Shown: one piece after another, positions 8,763-17,155 of the stretch
Layout of the letters: each line of letters starts with the position of its first letter
Position numbering within the stretch: position 1 is the stretch's first letter
From: Chloroflexota bacterium
Lineage (GTDB): Bacteria > Chloroflexota > FW602-bin22 > JACPRP01
Reading direction: 5' to 3'
Length of the DNA: 64,000 nt
Assembly: GCA_016210495.1 (NCBI GenBank)
Contig: JACQUC010000018.1
Location: forward strand, 12,887 to 76,886
The notes under the pieces: model-generated
What the model was told of the DNA's origin: nothing
Seen by the model: only the letters and a program-made list of their open reading frames with translations
The model's database searches: none
Program-made: the position numbers and the translations under genes

Positions 8763-9155
8763 ATGATTATGGTCGGCGAAGAGTACGTCACCGTTGCCCA
8801 GGCAGCGCAGCTTTTCAGTATCAGCCGCTCGACCCTCTGGCGCTGGATCGACCAGGGGAGGCTCCCCGCCTATCGCTTGGGCCAGCGGCGGGTGCTGATC
8901 AGACAGGACGACTTGAAGACGCTCATCACTCCTGCCAGAGCGGAGGGAAGACGGGGTATGACCGAGATCGAGAAGGAACGGGAGCGGCTGAGCAGGCCCC
9001 TCACCGTTGAGGAGCGGAGGAAGGCGCTGGTGGCACTGGAAGCCGCCGAGCGATTCTCTGCCGAGCTACGCAGGCGGCGAGGCGGAGAGCTCTTCTCCGA
9101 CTCGGCGGAGATCGTCCGCGAGATGCGGGAAGAGCGTGCCAGGGAACTCTCATGA
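8763..9155 (+). CDS. Excisionase-type HTH antitoxin of a PIN toxin
   Basis: A 130-residue protein with an N-terminal MerR/excisionase winged helix: 'YVTVAQAAQLFSISRSTLWR', then 'WIDQGRLPAYRLGQRRVLI'. A long charged helical tail with repeated Glu/Arg follows (residues 60-130). Such HTH_17 proteins with an acidic/basic tail are antitoxins of PIN toxins in Chloroflexota and related phyla. The next gene overlaps by ATGA and encodes the PIN protein. The ribosome site GGAGGTGATAAG is strong. Confidence 0.85.
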   Translation: MIMVGEEYVTVAQAAQLFSISRSTLWRWIDQGRLPAYRLGQRRVLIRQDDLKTLITPARAEGRRGMTEIEKERERLSRPLTVEERRKALVALEAAERFSAELRRRRGGELFSDSAEIVREMREERARELS

Positions 9156-9601
9156 TCTGCGTGGACGCCAGCCTTGCTGCCAAATGGGTCTTCGAGGAGG
9201 AGCTTTCCGAGGAGGCCAGGGCTCTCTATCGTGACGCCATCACGACCTCGGAGCGAATTGTCGCTCCGCCCCTCTTACCGATCGAGGTAACCAACATCGT
9301 GCGCCAGCGGATGCGGCGGATCAAGCCGCCGGCACAGCAACCAGTGTCCCTGACCGAGGCCCAAGAGGCACTCGATCGCTTCCTGGCCTTTGCCGTCGAG
9401 ATCAGCTTGCCTTCCCGGCTCCATCGGCAGGCCCTGGCGCTGGCTGTCGCCCACGGCCTTGCGGCGGTCTACGACGCTCACTACGTCGCCCTGGCTCAGA
9501 TGTTGGGCTGCGAGTTCTGGACGGCCGATCGGAACCTGGTCAATGCGCTCCGGGAGAAGCTACCATTCGTGCGGTGGATAGGCGATTACGTGCGGCGGTG
9601 A
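9152..9601 (+). CDS. PIN-domain toxin (VapC-like ribonuclease)
   Basis: A 149-residue PIN nuclease with all expected acidic residues: D5 in 'MICVDASLAAKW', E44 in 'LPIEVTNIV', the acidic residue in 'AVYDAHYVALAQ', and D132 in 'FWTADRNLV'. By family it cleaves RNA with Mg2+. It is the toxin of the upstream excisionase-type antitoxin and is translationally coupled to it. Unlike the other three PIN genes in this part of the window, this one is full length. Confidence 0.9.
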   Translation: MICVDASLAAKWVFEEELSEEARALYRDAITTSERIVAPPLLPIEVTNIVRQRMRRIKPPAQQPVSLTEAQEALDRFLAFAVEISLPSRLHRQALALAVAHGLAAVYDAHYVALAQMLGCEFWTADRNLVNALREKLPFVRWIGDYVRR

Positions 9602-9756
9602 GTAATGGCGGGATTGTGTCTGGCCATCTGAGTGAAGGGCCAGCGGTACCTCTGCACCCCGAGGTCTAGGCGCCCCGTGATGGTGTCGGCTCGTGTGTCG
9701 AATTCAAGCAGATTGTCGGTTGTCGGCCGAGGCCAGCCAGCACCCACTTTCTCCAC

Positions 9757-9786
9757 TAGACATCACACTTCCATTTGCGCTATACT
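9757..9786 (+). promoter_or_regulatory. Promoter of the Mrp antiporter operon
   Basis: TAGACA (9757-9762) and TATACT (9781-9786) are 18 bp apart. Transcription would start near 9793, leaving a leader of almost 240 nt before mnhA. Confidence 0.6.
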
Positions 9787-9792
9787 GCGGCC

Positions 9793-10030
9793 AACGAAAT
9801 ATTATGGATGACCAACAGGCCCGGGGGCGCCGCACCGGTTATCAGGCGGCGCTAGGTGGAGACTGGCATGAGGTCTCTTTTTTCGTTCTTTATTCAGCGG
9901 AGCCCCGGGCCGCAGCTTTCGGTAACGCCACAGCGCCGTGGCCAGTCCTTCCGCAGAAGGATTGCAGGCGGGAATCCGGGGTCGAGCTCTCGCGTAATCG
10001 ACAAGACGACTTCCTGCGGTGTGTTGGAGT
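9793..10030 (+). other. Long GC-rich 5' leader of the Mrp operon
   Basis: No gene is seen between the PIN toxin and mnhA. The leader contains several potential hairpins, such as CCTTC-CGCA-GAAGG, a GCCAC...GTGGC pair and a GGGAATCC segment. A riboswitch is possible given the length, but I could not match it to a known class. Confidence 0.35.
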
Positions 10031-12418
10031 ATGGCGTCGGCGTTTATCGTCATCGTGGTCTCTTTGCCCCTTCTGGCGGCAGCCATGACCCCCTATCTCG
10101 CTCCATTTCTCAAGGGCAGAGTTGGCTGGTGGGCCGCCGGTAGTGCCCTCGTTTCGCTGTTGCTGGTGGCCTCTTTTGCGCCGGCAGTAGCCAGGGGCGA
10201 GCAGCTCGCCCTGGGCGTCGAATGGGTGCCCGCGCTAGGCATCAACGTGTCCTTCCTCGTCGACGGCCTCGGCCTGCTCTTCGCGTCGATCATCACGGGC
10301 GTAGGCGTGCTGATCTTCGTCTATTCGCAGTGCTATCTCGAGCACGACGAAAACCACGTGCGGTTCTACGCTCTGATGCTGCTGTTTATGGGCGCGATGC
10401 TGGGGACCGTGCTTAGCGCGAACCTCATGTTCCTGTTTGTCTTCTGGGAGCTGACGAGCCTCAGCTCGTTTTTCTTGATCGGGTTCAAGTCGGATCGGGA
10501 GGAGAATCGGCTGGCTGCCCTGCAGGCGCTGATGGTGACCGCGCTTGGCGGGTTGGCGATGCTCGCGGGCTTCATTCTGCTGTACGGCGTCACCGGCACG
10601 TTCGAGCTGGCACAGTTGTGGGAGCGGCGCGAGGAGATCACGTCCAGCCCGCTGTACCTCCCCATTCTGGTGCTGGTGCTGGCCGGCGCGTTCTCGAAGT
10701 CCGCGCTCTTCCCCTTCCACTTCTGGCTGCCAAACGCTATGGTGGCGCCGACGCCGGTGAGCGCCTATCTGCACTCGGCGGCGATGGTGAAGGCGGGAAT
10801 CTACTTGATCGCTCGCTTCTATCCTATTCTCGGAGGCACGCAGGAATGGCTGTATCTGGTTGGCGGGGTGGGAATGGTCACCATGCTGTTAGGCTCGTAT
10901 CTGGCGATTCGCCAGGTCGAGCTGAAGGCGATGATGGCCTACTCGACGGTCAGCCAGTTGGGGCTGATCGCCGCGGGCTACGGTTTCGGCGGCGAGCTGG
11001 GGGTGCTGGCGGCAACGTTCCAGACGCTGAACCACGCCGTGTTCAAGGCGGCGCTGTTCATGGTCGTGGGCATAGTCGATCACGCGGCGAGCACGCGCCA
11101 TTTCAACAGGCTGGGGGGATTGGCGGAGAGGATGCCCGCGACGGCCGCGGTCGCGGCGCTGGGGGTGCTCTCGCTGGCCGGCGTGCCCCCATTGAACGGT
11201 TTCTTGAGCAAGGAGTTGGTTTTTGAGGCCTTGATAAATCAAGGCCCCACAGCCTGGATCTATCAAGGCCCAACAGGCTTAATGGATCAAGGCCCCACGG
11301 CCCTGCTGAATCAAGGCACCACCCTCTGGTTTGTTCCTTTGCTGATGGCTCTCGGCGCCGTTCTGACCGTGATCTACTCGCTCAGGTTCTTCATCGGCGC
11401 GTTTTTGGGACCGGCGGGTGACCCGTATCGCGACCTGCACGAGGTCTCGCCGCGTTTTCTGTTTCCGCCAGCCGTGCTGGCGGCGATTTGCGTGGTGATT
11501 GGCGTTGCGCCGGCCATAGCGTCAGGTTGGTTGCTGGCGCCCGCGGTGGCCAGCATCGCGCGGCATCCGGTGGAGGTGGACATTCATCTGTGGAACGGAG
11601 TCGGCTTGCCCGTGCTGATGAGCGCGGGGGCCATCGCCATCGGCGCCGTAGCCTACTGGCGGATTCGTCGCCTTCTCGCGCTAGAGGCGAGGGAAGCCGC
11701 TGCGTTCAGCTTCGAGCGGCTCTACGAGGCGTGCATTTCGTTCCTCAACTATGGAACGCCACAGATATTCGAGCGCTTGCAAAGCGGCTATCTCAGGCGA
11801 TACGTGATGGTCGTCGCATCCGTGCCGGTGGCGCTGGCCGGCCTGGCGCTGTGGGCCAAAGGCGGCGTCGGCTTGCCAAGGGTAGATCTTGCCGCCGTGC
11901 AGGCCTACGATTACGGGATCGTCGTGTTCTTCTTGCTGGCGACGCTGGCCACGGCGGCTCAACGCGACCGGCTTGGCGCCATTCTGGCGTTGGGCGCTGT
12001 CGGCAGTCTGGTCTCGCTCACGTACGTGCTCTACAGCGCTCCGGACCTGGCCCTGACCCAGCTTCTGATAGAGATACTCTCGGTCGTGCTGTTCGCGCTG
12101 GTTTTCGTGTACATGCTGCCCTTTTCGCGGCCCCAGATCGTGCGAGCGGGCCTTGCCAGAGATGCCGCCATCGGCACTGCCGTGGGGGTGATGGTGATGG
12201 CGCTTATGCTGGCGATCACCTCTTCGCCCATTTACGCGTCGATCAGGGACTACTACGTTCAGGCGTCCTCGCCGCTGGCGGGCGGTGACAATCTGGTGAA
12301 TGTCATAATTGTGGATTTCCGTGGTTATGACACTATGGGTGAAATCGTGGTTTTGGCGATATCGGCCATAGCGCTCTTCGCGCTGGTGAAGCTAGGCAGA
12401 GGGAGGAAAACGACTTGA
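10031..12418 (+). CDS. mnhA: Mrp/Mnh Na+/H+ antiporter subunit A
   Basis: The largest subunit (795 residues) of the multi-subunit Na+/H+ antiporter, a NuoL-like proton channel in the cytoplasmic membrane. 'FWELTSLSSFFLIG', 'FHFWLPNAMVAPTPVSAYLH' and the Lys-containing 'AAMVKAGIYL' are the conserved proton-path segments. The C-terminal part with 'IIVDFRGYDTMGEIVVLAI' is typical of MrpA and lacking in NuoL. Four copies of a 24-bp repeat (11238-11333) insert about 30 residues of 'QGPTA' type in a loop after 'SKELVFEALI'. First gene of a seven-gene operon; its stop overlaps the TTG of mnhB. Confidence 0.93.
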   Translation: MASAFIVIVVSLPLLAAAMTPYLAPFLKGRVGWWAAGSALVSLLLVASFAPAVARGEQLALGVEWVPALGINVSFLVDGLGLLFASIITGVGVLIFVYSQCYLEHDENHVRFYALMLLFMGAMLGTVLSANLMFLFVFWELTSLSSFFLIGFKSDREENRLAALQALMVTALGGLAMLAGFILLYGVTGTFELAQLWERREEITSSPLYLPILVLVLAGAFSKSALFPFHFWLPNAMVAPTPVSAYLHSAAMVKAGIYLIARFYPILGGTQEWLYLVGGVGMVTMLLGSYLAIRQVELKAMMAYSTVSQLGLIAAGYGFGGELGVLAATFQTLNHAVFKAALFMVVGIVDHAASTRHFNRLGGLAERMPATAAVAALGVLSLAGVPPLNGFLSKELVFEALINQGPTAWIYQGPTGLMDQGPTALLNQGTTLWFVPLLMALGAVLTVIYSLRFFIGAFLGPAGDPYRDLHEVSPRFLFPPAVLAAICVVIGVAPAIASGWLLAPAVASIARHPVEVDIHLWNGVGLPVLMSAGAIAIGAVAYWRIRRLLALEAREAAAFSFERLYEACISFLNYGTPQIFERLQSGYLRRYVMVVASVPVALAGLALWAKGGVGLPRVDLAAVQAYDYGIVVFFLLATLATAAQRDRLGAILALGAVGSLVSLTYVLYSAPDLALTQLLIEILSVVLFALVFVYMLPFSRPQIVRAGLARDAAIGTAVGVMVMALMLAITSSPIYASIRDYYVQASSPLAGGDNLVNVIIVDFRGYDTMGEIVVLAISAIALFALVKLGRGRKTT
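11227..11333. repeat. 24-bp tandem repeat and palindrome inside mnhA
   Basis: ATCAAGGC(C/A)CCAC recurs at 11238, 11262, 11286 and 11310, exactly 24 bp apart, keeping the frame and encoding 'QGPTA'/'QGTT' units. The first copy is preceded by the mirror GGCCTTGAT (11227-11235), giving a perfect 9-bp palindrome with a 2-nt loop. Single copies of the same motif lie at the 3' ends of cdc48 (32656) and a kinase gene (38729-38756). Confidence 0.85.
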
Positions 12419-12828
12419 CGGCGCCGATTCTGCGCACCATTTCCAGGCTGATTCTGCCGTTTGGCTTGGTGTTTGCTGTGTATATGCTGCTCCGTGGCCA
12501 CAACAGCCCGGGAGGGGGCTTCATCGCCGGCGTTATGGCGGCGGCCGCCATCGCGCTCCAGTATGTGGCGTTCAACGCCAGGCGCGTACACCATCTCTTC
12601 CCGATCGACCACGTCAAGGTGGTTGGCGCGGGGTTGTCGCTGGCCGGGTTGACCGGCGTGGCGGCCACTGTGTTCGGGCAACCTTTTCTCACCAGCACGT
12701 TCGGCTTCTATCACGTGCCGGTTCTGGGCGAGGTGGAGATAGCCTCGGCGATGTTCTTCGATATCGGCATCTTTCTGGTGGTCGTGGGGGCCATAAACTG
12801 CATGGTTTCGGCGTTAGGGGAGGGGTGA
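12415..12828 (+). CDS. mnhB: Mrp/Mnh antiporter subunit B
   Basis: A 137-residue membrane protein with four spans and the MnhB core 'RGHNSPGGGFIAGVMAAAAI', the most conserved stretch of the family. It starts at a TTG overlapping the mnhA stop (TTGA), which implies translational coupling. It is part of the Mrp complex that exchanges cytoplasmic Na+ for external H+. The C-terminus 'FDIGIFLVVVGAI' is also typical. Confidence 0.93.
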   Translation: MTAPILRTISRLILPFGLVFAVYMLLRGHNSPGGGFIAGVMAAAAIALQYVAFNARRVHHLFPIDHVKVVGAGLSLAGLTGVAATVFGQPFLTSTFGFYHVPVLGEVEIASAMFFDIGIFLVVVGAINCMVSALGEG

Positions 12829-12834
12829 AGCGGC

Positions 12835-13173
12835 GTGGAGGCTTTGATGTCGATCGTGGTAGGCGTCCTGTTTGGGACGGGGGTCTTTATGATGCTGCGC
12901 GGCAGCACCTTGCGGCTCGTGCTCGGGCTGGCGCTGCTGTCTCACGGCGCAAACCTGCTCTTGTTCACGATGGGAGGCTTGAAGAAGAGGGCGGTGCCGA
13001 TTCTGGGATTGAGCGAAGGCGGGTCGTACGCCGATCCACTGGTGCAGGCGCTCATCCTGACGGCGATTGTCATCAGCTTCGGGGTCACCGCGTTTCTGCT
13101 GGTGGTCGTGTATCGCCTGCACCAGGAGACCGGGAGTGACGATCTCGATGCGCTCCGGAGCTTGAAGGGATGA
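12835..13173 (+). CDS. mnhC: Mrp/Mnh antiporter subunit C
   Basis: A 112-residue NuoK-like subunit with three membrane spans. 'LGLALLSHGANLLLFTMGG' and 'DPLVQALILTAIVISFGVTA' are the family signatures; the latter contains the conserved Asp-Pro-x-x-Gln-Ala. I place the start at GTG 12835 because the family normally begins 'ME(I/A)LM'. An ATG at 12847 also has a GGAGG site and cannot be excluded. Its stop overlaps the ATG of mnhD. Confidence 0.92.
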   Translation: MEALMSIVVGVLFGTGVFMMLRGSTLRLVLGLALLSHGANLLLFTMGGLKKRAVPILGLSEGGSYADPLVQALILTAIVISFGVTAFLLVVVYRLHQETGSDDLDALRSLKG

Positions 13174-14654
13174 ACCAGGCGGTATTTCTGCCGATTGCGA
13201 TGCCGCTGGCGGCGGCCGTTGCGCTGCTGGTGGCCACCGGGCACCGGCGGCTGCAACGGGCGATTTCGGCGGCTGCCACACTGGCGGCGACGACGGCAAG
13301 CCTGTATCTGTTCGGCGAGGTCTGGCAGGGAGACATCCTGGTTTACAGGATGGGCAACTGGACGCCACCCTTTGGCATCGTTTTGGTGGCGGACGTGCTG
13401 AGCGGCCTGATGGTCGTGATGTCCATGGCCATCGCCGTGGCGGCCTTGTTCTTCTCGTTTGCGACGCTGGATCGAGAGCGCGAGCGGTTCTTCCATCCCC
13501 TTTTTCAGTTTCAGCTTCTTGGGGTGAACGGCTCGTTCTTGACGGGCGACATATTCAATCTGTTCGTGTTCTTCGAGGTGATGCTGATATCGTCGTATGC
13601 GTTGCTGTCCCTGGGAGGGGAACGGCGCCAGTTGGAGGCCTCGGTGAAGTACATCGGCATCAACCTGTTTTCCTCGACACTGCTACTGAGCAGCGTGGGG
13701 CTTCTTTACGGGCTGATGGGCACCCTGAACATGGCCGACCTGGCGCAGAAGGTGTCGCAGACGCAGGACAAAGGGTTGATCACGGTACTGGCGATGCTGT
13801 TTATGGTGGTGTTTGGCACCAAGGCGGCGGTTTTTCCGTTGTACTTCTGGCTTCCCGGCGCCTACGCGGTGATGCCGTCGGGCGTGGCCACGTATTTCGC
13901 CGGTGTGCTGACCAAGGTCGGCATCTACGGCCTGTTCCGCGTGTTCACGCTGATCTTCGGCTACGATCCGGGTTTCACGCATTCGATCATCCTGGTGATA
14001 GGTGGCGTGACGATGCTCGTGGGGGTGCTGGGCGCGACGGCGCAGAAGGACTTCAGGATGATACTCTCCTATCACATCGTGAGCCAAATAGGCTACATGG
14101 TGATGGGGCTGGGCCTCTTCAACGTGCTCGCCATCGCCGGCGCGTTGTTTTTCACCGTGCACAACATGGTCGCCAAGTCGTGTCTCTTTCTGGTGGCGGG
14201 AGCCACGGAGAGGCTGACCGGCTCGGGAGATCTCAAAGACCTGGGGGGCCTGGCGCGCACGCATCCGTACCTGGGCATTCTTTTTCTGGCGGCGGCCATG
14301 TCGCTGGCGGGATTTCCGCCGCTGAGCGGCTTCTTTGGCAAGGTCGTGCTGGTCAGGGCCGGTCTGGAGGCGGAGAGCTACTGGGTGGTGGGGGTGGCGT
14401 TGGTCGTGAGTTTGCTCACGCTGTTTTCGATGTTGAAAATCTGGCGTGGGGTTTTCTGGGGCGAAGCGAGACGAGAGTACCAGAAGTCGTATGGCCACCT
14501 GCTGCCCTCGATCGCGTTTCTCGCTTTGCTAACGGTGGCGATGGGTTTGCTGGCGGGGCCGATGATGGAGATTTCTACGCGGGCGGCGACGCAAATGCTG
14601 GACGCACAGGGATACATTGAGGCGGTATTGGGCTCCGTTGGGGGTAAGGAATGA
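13170..14654 (+). CDS. mnhD: Mrp/Mnh antiporter subunit D
   Basis: The second proton-channel subunit, 494 residues and about 14 spans, homologous to NuoM/NuoN. 'FVFFEVMLISSYALL' carries the conserved Glu. 'FPLYFWLPGAYAVMPSGVAT' and 'YFAGVLTKVGIYGLFR' carry the channel Lys, and 'GFFGKVVLV' the second conserved Lys. Overlapping ATGA junctions with mnhC and mnhE keep the operon translationally coupled. Confidence 0.94.
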   Translation: MNQAVFLPIAMPLAAAVALLVATGHRRLQRAISAAATLAATTASLYLFGEVWQGDILVYRMGNWTPPFGIVLVADVLSGLMVVMSMAIAVAALFFSFATLDRERERFFHPLFQFQLLGVNGSFLTGDIFNLFVFFEVMLISSYALLSLGGERRQLEASVKYIGINLFSSTLLLSSVGLLYGLMGTLNMADLAQKVSQTQDKGLITVLAMLFMVVFGTKAAVFPLYFWLPGAYAVMPSGVATYFAGVLTKVGIYGLFRVFTLIFGYDPGFTHSIILVIGGVTMLVGVLGATAQKDFRMILSYHIVSQIGYMVMGLGLFNVLAIAGALFFTVHNMVAKSCLFLVAGATERLTGSGDLKDLGGLARTHPYLGILFLAAAMSLAGFPPLSGFFGKVVLVRAGLEAESYWVVGVALVVSLLTLFSMLKIWRGVFWGEARREYQKSYGHLLPSIAFLALLTVAMGLLAGPMMEISTRAATQMLDAQGYIEAVLGSVGGKE

Positions 14655-15145
14655 GGCATATCGGGCTCAACGTGGCGCTGGCGCTGTTCTGGGCCACCCT
14701 GAATGATAACTACAGCCTGCCAACTCTCGTGGTTGGATACGCGGTCGGCTGGGTGGTGCTGAGCCTGGTGCACACGAAAGGTGGAGCAGTTGTCGGCCTG
14801 GGCACGCGCCGGCAAATGCGCCGGTTGTGGTACGGGATCGACTACGTCTTGCACCTGATTTGGGAGATTCTTCTGGCAGGCTGGACGGTGACGCGCCTGG
14901 TCTTCCGCTGGAGGATGGGCATAAGACCCGGGATAATCGCGGTTCCGGCGGACGTGAAAGGGGACGGGGAGGTGACCGCTCTGGCCAACTCGATCACGTT
15001 GACGCCCGGGACGTGGACCCTGGACGTGCCGGCGGATCGCCGGGTGCTGTGGGTACACGCGCTGGATTTGCAGGATCCGGAGCAAACGAAGACCGACATC
15101 AAGCAGCGGTTGGAACGGTTCATACTGAGGGCCAGTCGATGCTAG
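14651..15145 (+). CDS. mnhE: Mrp/Mnh antiporter subunit E
   Basis: A 164-residue subunit with two N-terminal membrane spans and a cytoplasmic domain ending in 'ITLTPGTWTLDV', then 'WVHALDL', both hallmarks of MnhE. It starts at ATG overlapping the mnhD stop, and ends seven bases into mnhF. Confidence 0.92.
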   Translation: MRHIGLNVALALFWATLNDNYSLPTLVVGYAVGWVVLSLVHTKGGAVVGLGTRRQMRRLWYGIDYVLHLIWEILLAGWTVTRLVFRWRMGIRPGIIAVPADVKGDGEVTALANSITLTPGTWTLDVPADRRVLWVHALDLQDPEQTKTDIKQRLERFILRASRC

Positions 15146-15420
15146 AGATAGTCACCAACGTTGCCCTCGGAATTCTGGCGATCTCCATAGCTTTGTGCCT
15201 TTATCGCGTGGTGGTTGGCCCGAGCGTGCCCGACAGGGTTGTCGGCCTCGATGCGGTGGCGGTAAATGCTATGGCGGCCATGACCATCGCCGCCTTAAAG
15301 TTCGGGACAAAGGAGTACCTGGACGCGGTGCTGGTCATCGCTTTGCTCTCGTTTGTCGGAACGGTGTCGCTGTGCAAATACCTGGCGAAGGGGAGGGTCA
15401 TTGATCGAGATACTGACTAG
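15139..15420 (+). CDS. mnhF: Mrp/Mnh antiporter subunit F
   Basis: A 93-residue subunit with three spans and the family motif 'RVVVGPSVPDRVVGLD'. The start ATG at 15139 overlaps the end of mnhE (ATGCTAG). An in-frame upstream extension is only the shadow of mnhE and was excluded. The motif contains the conserved Asp-Arg needed for function in studied Mrp complexes. Confidence 0.92.
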   Translation: MLEIVTNVALGILAISIALCLYRVVVGPSVPDRVVGLDAVAVNAMAAMTIAALKFGTKEYLDAVLVIALLSFVGTVSLCKYLAKGRVIDRDTD

Positions 15421-15805
15421 TGTGCTGGTGCTGCTGGGCGTGTTTTTCGTGTTCGCCGGTTCCATCGGCCTGGTGCGATTCCCGGACGTATACTGCAGGC
15501 TGCACGCTTTGGGGCTGGCGACTTCGCTGGGGGTGCCGGCGGTTCTGCTGGCGTCGGTGGTGTTTTTCACCGGCGTGTCCGCGGGCCCCAGCCTGAAGGG
15601 TTTGCTCGCCATCGTCGTCGTGTTTCTGACTGCGGCGGTGGGCACGCACATCGTCGGTTGGAGCGCGTACCGTTCAGGCGTGCCGCTGTGGCAGGGGAGC
15701 ACGGTGGAACAGATCGAAGCTCCGGCGACTGTGGCACACGTTTTGCAGCGCCTTGCAGACCCGTCTACGGCACAAGAGAGCACGAGTGCGGTGGATGAAG
15801 GCTGA
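15401..15805 (+). CDS. mnhG: Mrp/Mnh antiporter subunit G
   Basis: A 134-residue last subunit with three spans. 'GLVRFPDVYCRLHALGLATS' matches the MnhG core, in which R-x-P-D-x-x-x-R-x-H is conserved. Translation starts at TTG 15401 inside the end of mnhF. The 35 residues after the last span ('TVEQIEAPATVAHVLQRLAD') form a cytoplasmic tail slightly longer than usual. The operon ends here without a clear terminator. Confidence 0.92.
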   Translation: MIEILTSVLVLLGVFFVFAGSIGLVRFPDVYCRLHALGLATSLGVPAVLLASVVFFTGVSAGPSLKGLLAIVVVFLTAAVGTHIVGWSAYRSGVPLWQGSTVEQIEAPATVAHVLQRLADPSTAQESTSAVDEG

Positions 15806-15925
15806 TTCTCTCCAGCCTACTTGATGACGCGGGTCTCTCACCTGCCGTGCCCCTCCGCCGTGAAGACGGCCCTGCCACAGCACATGTCAACCATCGCCTG
15901 AACGTCTCGGCACTCGAACCGCCCG

Positions 15926-15952
15926 GCGCACGCTGAAGCGTGCGGCTACGAG
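15926..15952. repeat. GCACGCTGAAGCGTGC-GGCTACNAGT repeat
   Basis: The hairpin GCACGCTgaAGCGTGC is followed by GGCTACGAGT. Relatives with the same tail lie at 18090-18247 (two copies) and as the two arms of the inverted repeat at 28842-28950. Confidence 0.65.
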
Positions 15953-16003
15953 TGGACGCGATTCGGTTCTGCGACCCTGGGCAAGCGCTCGCGCCGCGCT
16001 CGG

Positions 16004-16051
16004 TTGACAGCCGAGCTCCCGCTGTGTTATACTTTCCGGAAGTCATACTTC
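16004..16051 (+). promoter_or_regulatory. Promoter and operator of the AbrB-type gene
   Basis: TTGACA (16004-16009) and TATACT (16028-16033) are 18 bp apart. The palindrome GAAGT-CAT-ACTTC (16039-16051) sits at the transcription start, a natural autoregulatory site for the AbrB protein. Confidence 0.65.
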
Positions 16052-16071
16052 ATTGCACCTGGGGGTATCCG

Positions 16072-16365
16072 ATGAAGGGTCGAAAGCTGGTGCGCGTACA
16101 GGAGAAGGGCCAGGTTACGCTTCCCGCCGATTTGCGGCGTAAGCTGGGGCTGAAGAAGGGTGACCTGGTGGCGGTCGAGGAGGCGGACGAGGGCATCCTG
16201 ATCATTCCTCAGGAAGTGCTGACGATGAGGGAGCTAGATCGGCTGGGAGAGGCGCTGAAGAAGAGGGGCCTATCGCTGGGGAACCTCATCGATCTGATCG
16301 AGTCCGGCGGGGACGAGGCCGAGCAGGCGTCCAGCAAGCGCAAGAAGCGAGGGATGCGCCCTTGA
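16072..16365 (+). CDS. AbrB/SpoVT-type DNA-binding regulator
   Basis: A 97-residue protein with an N-terminal swapped-hairpin AbrB domain: 'VRVQEKGQVTLPADLRRKLG' and 'KKGDLVAVEEADEGILIIP'. A helical, charged C-terminus follows (residues 55-97). Such proteins are antitoxins (MazE/VapB class) or transition-state regulators. No toxin is adjacent; the next gene is a cytochrome c. It therefore looks like a free-standing regulator or an orphan antitoxin. The own-promoter palindrome suggests autoregulation. Confidence 0.85.
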   Translation: MKGRKLVRVQEKGQVTLPADLRRKLGLKKGDLVAVEEADEGILIIPQEVLTMRELDRLGEALKKRGLSLGNLIDLIESGGDEAEQASSKRKKRGMRP

Positions 16366-16390
16366 CTTCCCGGTCGCGTCATTGTACTAT
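16362..16390 (+). promoter_or_regulatory. Possible promoter of the cytochrome c gene
   Basis: TTGACT (16362-16367) overlaps the stop of the AbrB gene, and TACTAT (16385-16390) follows after 17 bp. The match is weaker than the other promoters in the window. Confidence 0.4.
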
Positions 16391-16416
16391 CAGGGGGTTG
16401 TTAGGCGGGCGTTCCT

Positions 16417-16447
16417 GGTAGGGGCAGGTTTCAAACCTGCTCCTACC
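16417..16447. repeat. GGTAGGGGCAGGTTT palindromic repeat
   Basis: A nearly perfect hairpin, GGTAGGGGCAGGTTT / AAACCTGCTCCTACC with a single central C, in the leader of the cytochrome c gene. It is a relative of the GTAGGGGCG-type elements at 42073, 46581, 52529, 59752 and 60672. Confidence 0.7.
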
Positions 16448-16549
16448 AAGGCGAAGCGGCAGCCGTCGTGCGCCCTTCTTGGCGAGAAACCCAGGAACGC
16501 TGCTGTTTGGTTGCAACGAAGCGATTTCCTACGAGGGGGTAATGTTCAC

Positions 16550-17110
16550 GTGAGAACGGGATGGCTCGGGCGAATTGGCGTGGCGGCCACGATGGCCGGG
16601 GCGCTTCTGGCCATTGGGCAGGTCACCGTCGCGGCGGATCCGGCTGCGGGCAAAGCAGCGTACGACAAGAACGCGTGCGGCGCTTGTCACGGGGCGAAAG
16701 GTGAGGGTGGTGGCGGCCCTGCGTTGACCGGGGCGCAGTTTGCCAGCAAGTATTCAACGGCCGAGAAGCTGGCTGACGTGGTAAGAAAGGGCACCAGCAA
16801 GGGCATGCCTGGGTATGCCGAAGACAAGATCAGCGGGGCCGATATGGAAGGTCTGGTGGCCTACGTGCAGAGCCTCAATCAGGTGGCGGGCGCGGCCCCT
16901 TCCAAGGCAGAAGCGCCGGCGAAGCCACCGGCGGCAGTTAAGGCGACGAGCCCTGAGAGCACGATGGCAGCGGAGAAACCGTTGGAGCCCGAGAGGAACG
17001 GCTGGTCATTCGAGCAGGTGTACGCCATCGTCGTCGCGGCCATCGGCCTCTTTCTGATGTTCATTTTTGCGGTGGTGCTGAACGGGCCGCTTCGCATTGC
17101 GAGGCGCTAG
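16550..17110 (+). CDS. Cytochrome c with C-terminal membrane anchor
   Basis: A 186-residue class I cytochrome c. An N-terminal signal sequence (residues 1-28) is followed by the heme-binding 'NACGACHGAKGEG' (CxxCH near residue 42). 'SKGMPGYAEDKIS' supplies the axial Met. An Ala/Pro/Lys-rich linker leads to one membrane span, 'VYAIVVAAIGLFLMFIFAVV'. It would sit on the outer face of the cytoplasmic membrane and shuttle electrons. GTG at 16550 was chosen because GAGGGGG precedes it and the signal peptide then starts correctly. No oxidase or complex III genes are adjacent. Confidence 0.85.
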   Translation: MRTGWLGRIGVAATMAGALLAIGQVTVAADPAAGKAAYDKNACGACHGAKGEGGGGPALTGAQFASKYSTAEKLADVVRKGTSKGMPGYAEDKISGADMEGLVAYVQSLNQVAGAAPSKAEAPAKPPAAVKATSPESTMAAEKPLEPERNGWSFEQVYAIVVAAIGLFLMFIFAVVLNGPLRIARR

Positions 17111-17155
17111 CTGGGCAGATCCCGCAGGCAGCAACTCCGGCATTTCGGCGAACCG

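Noticed and set aside
8603..8791. Small minus-strand ORF before the excisionase/PIN pair
   Set aside because: No similarity, and it overlaps the start of the antitoxin gene and its ribosome site.
9860..10030. ydaO-type (c-di-AMP) or cobalamin riboswitch before mnhA
   Set aside because: Only isolated words (GGGAATCC, CGACA) match; the conserved order of motifs of either class is not found.
10235..10774. Long minus-strand frame opposite mnhA
   Set aside because: His/Gln/Arg-rich composition typical of antisense to membrane-protein genes, no start signal, no homology.
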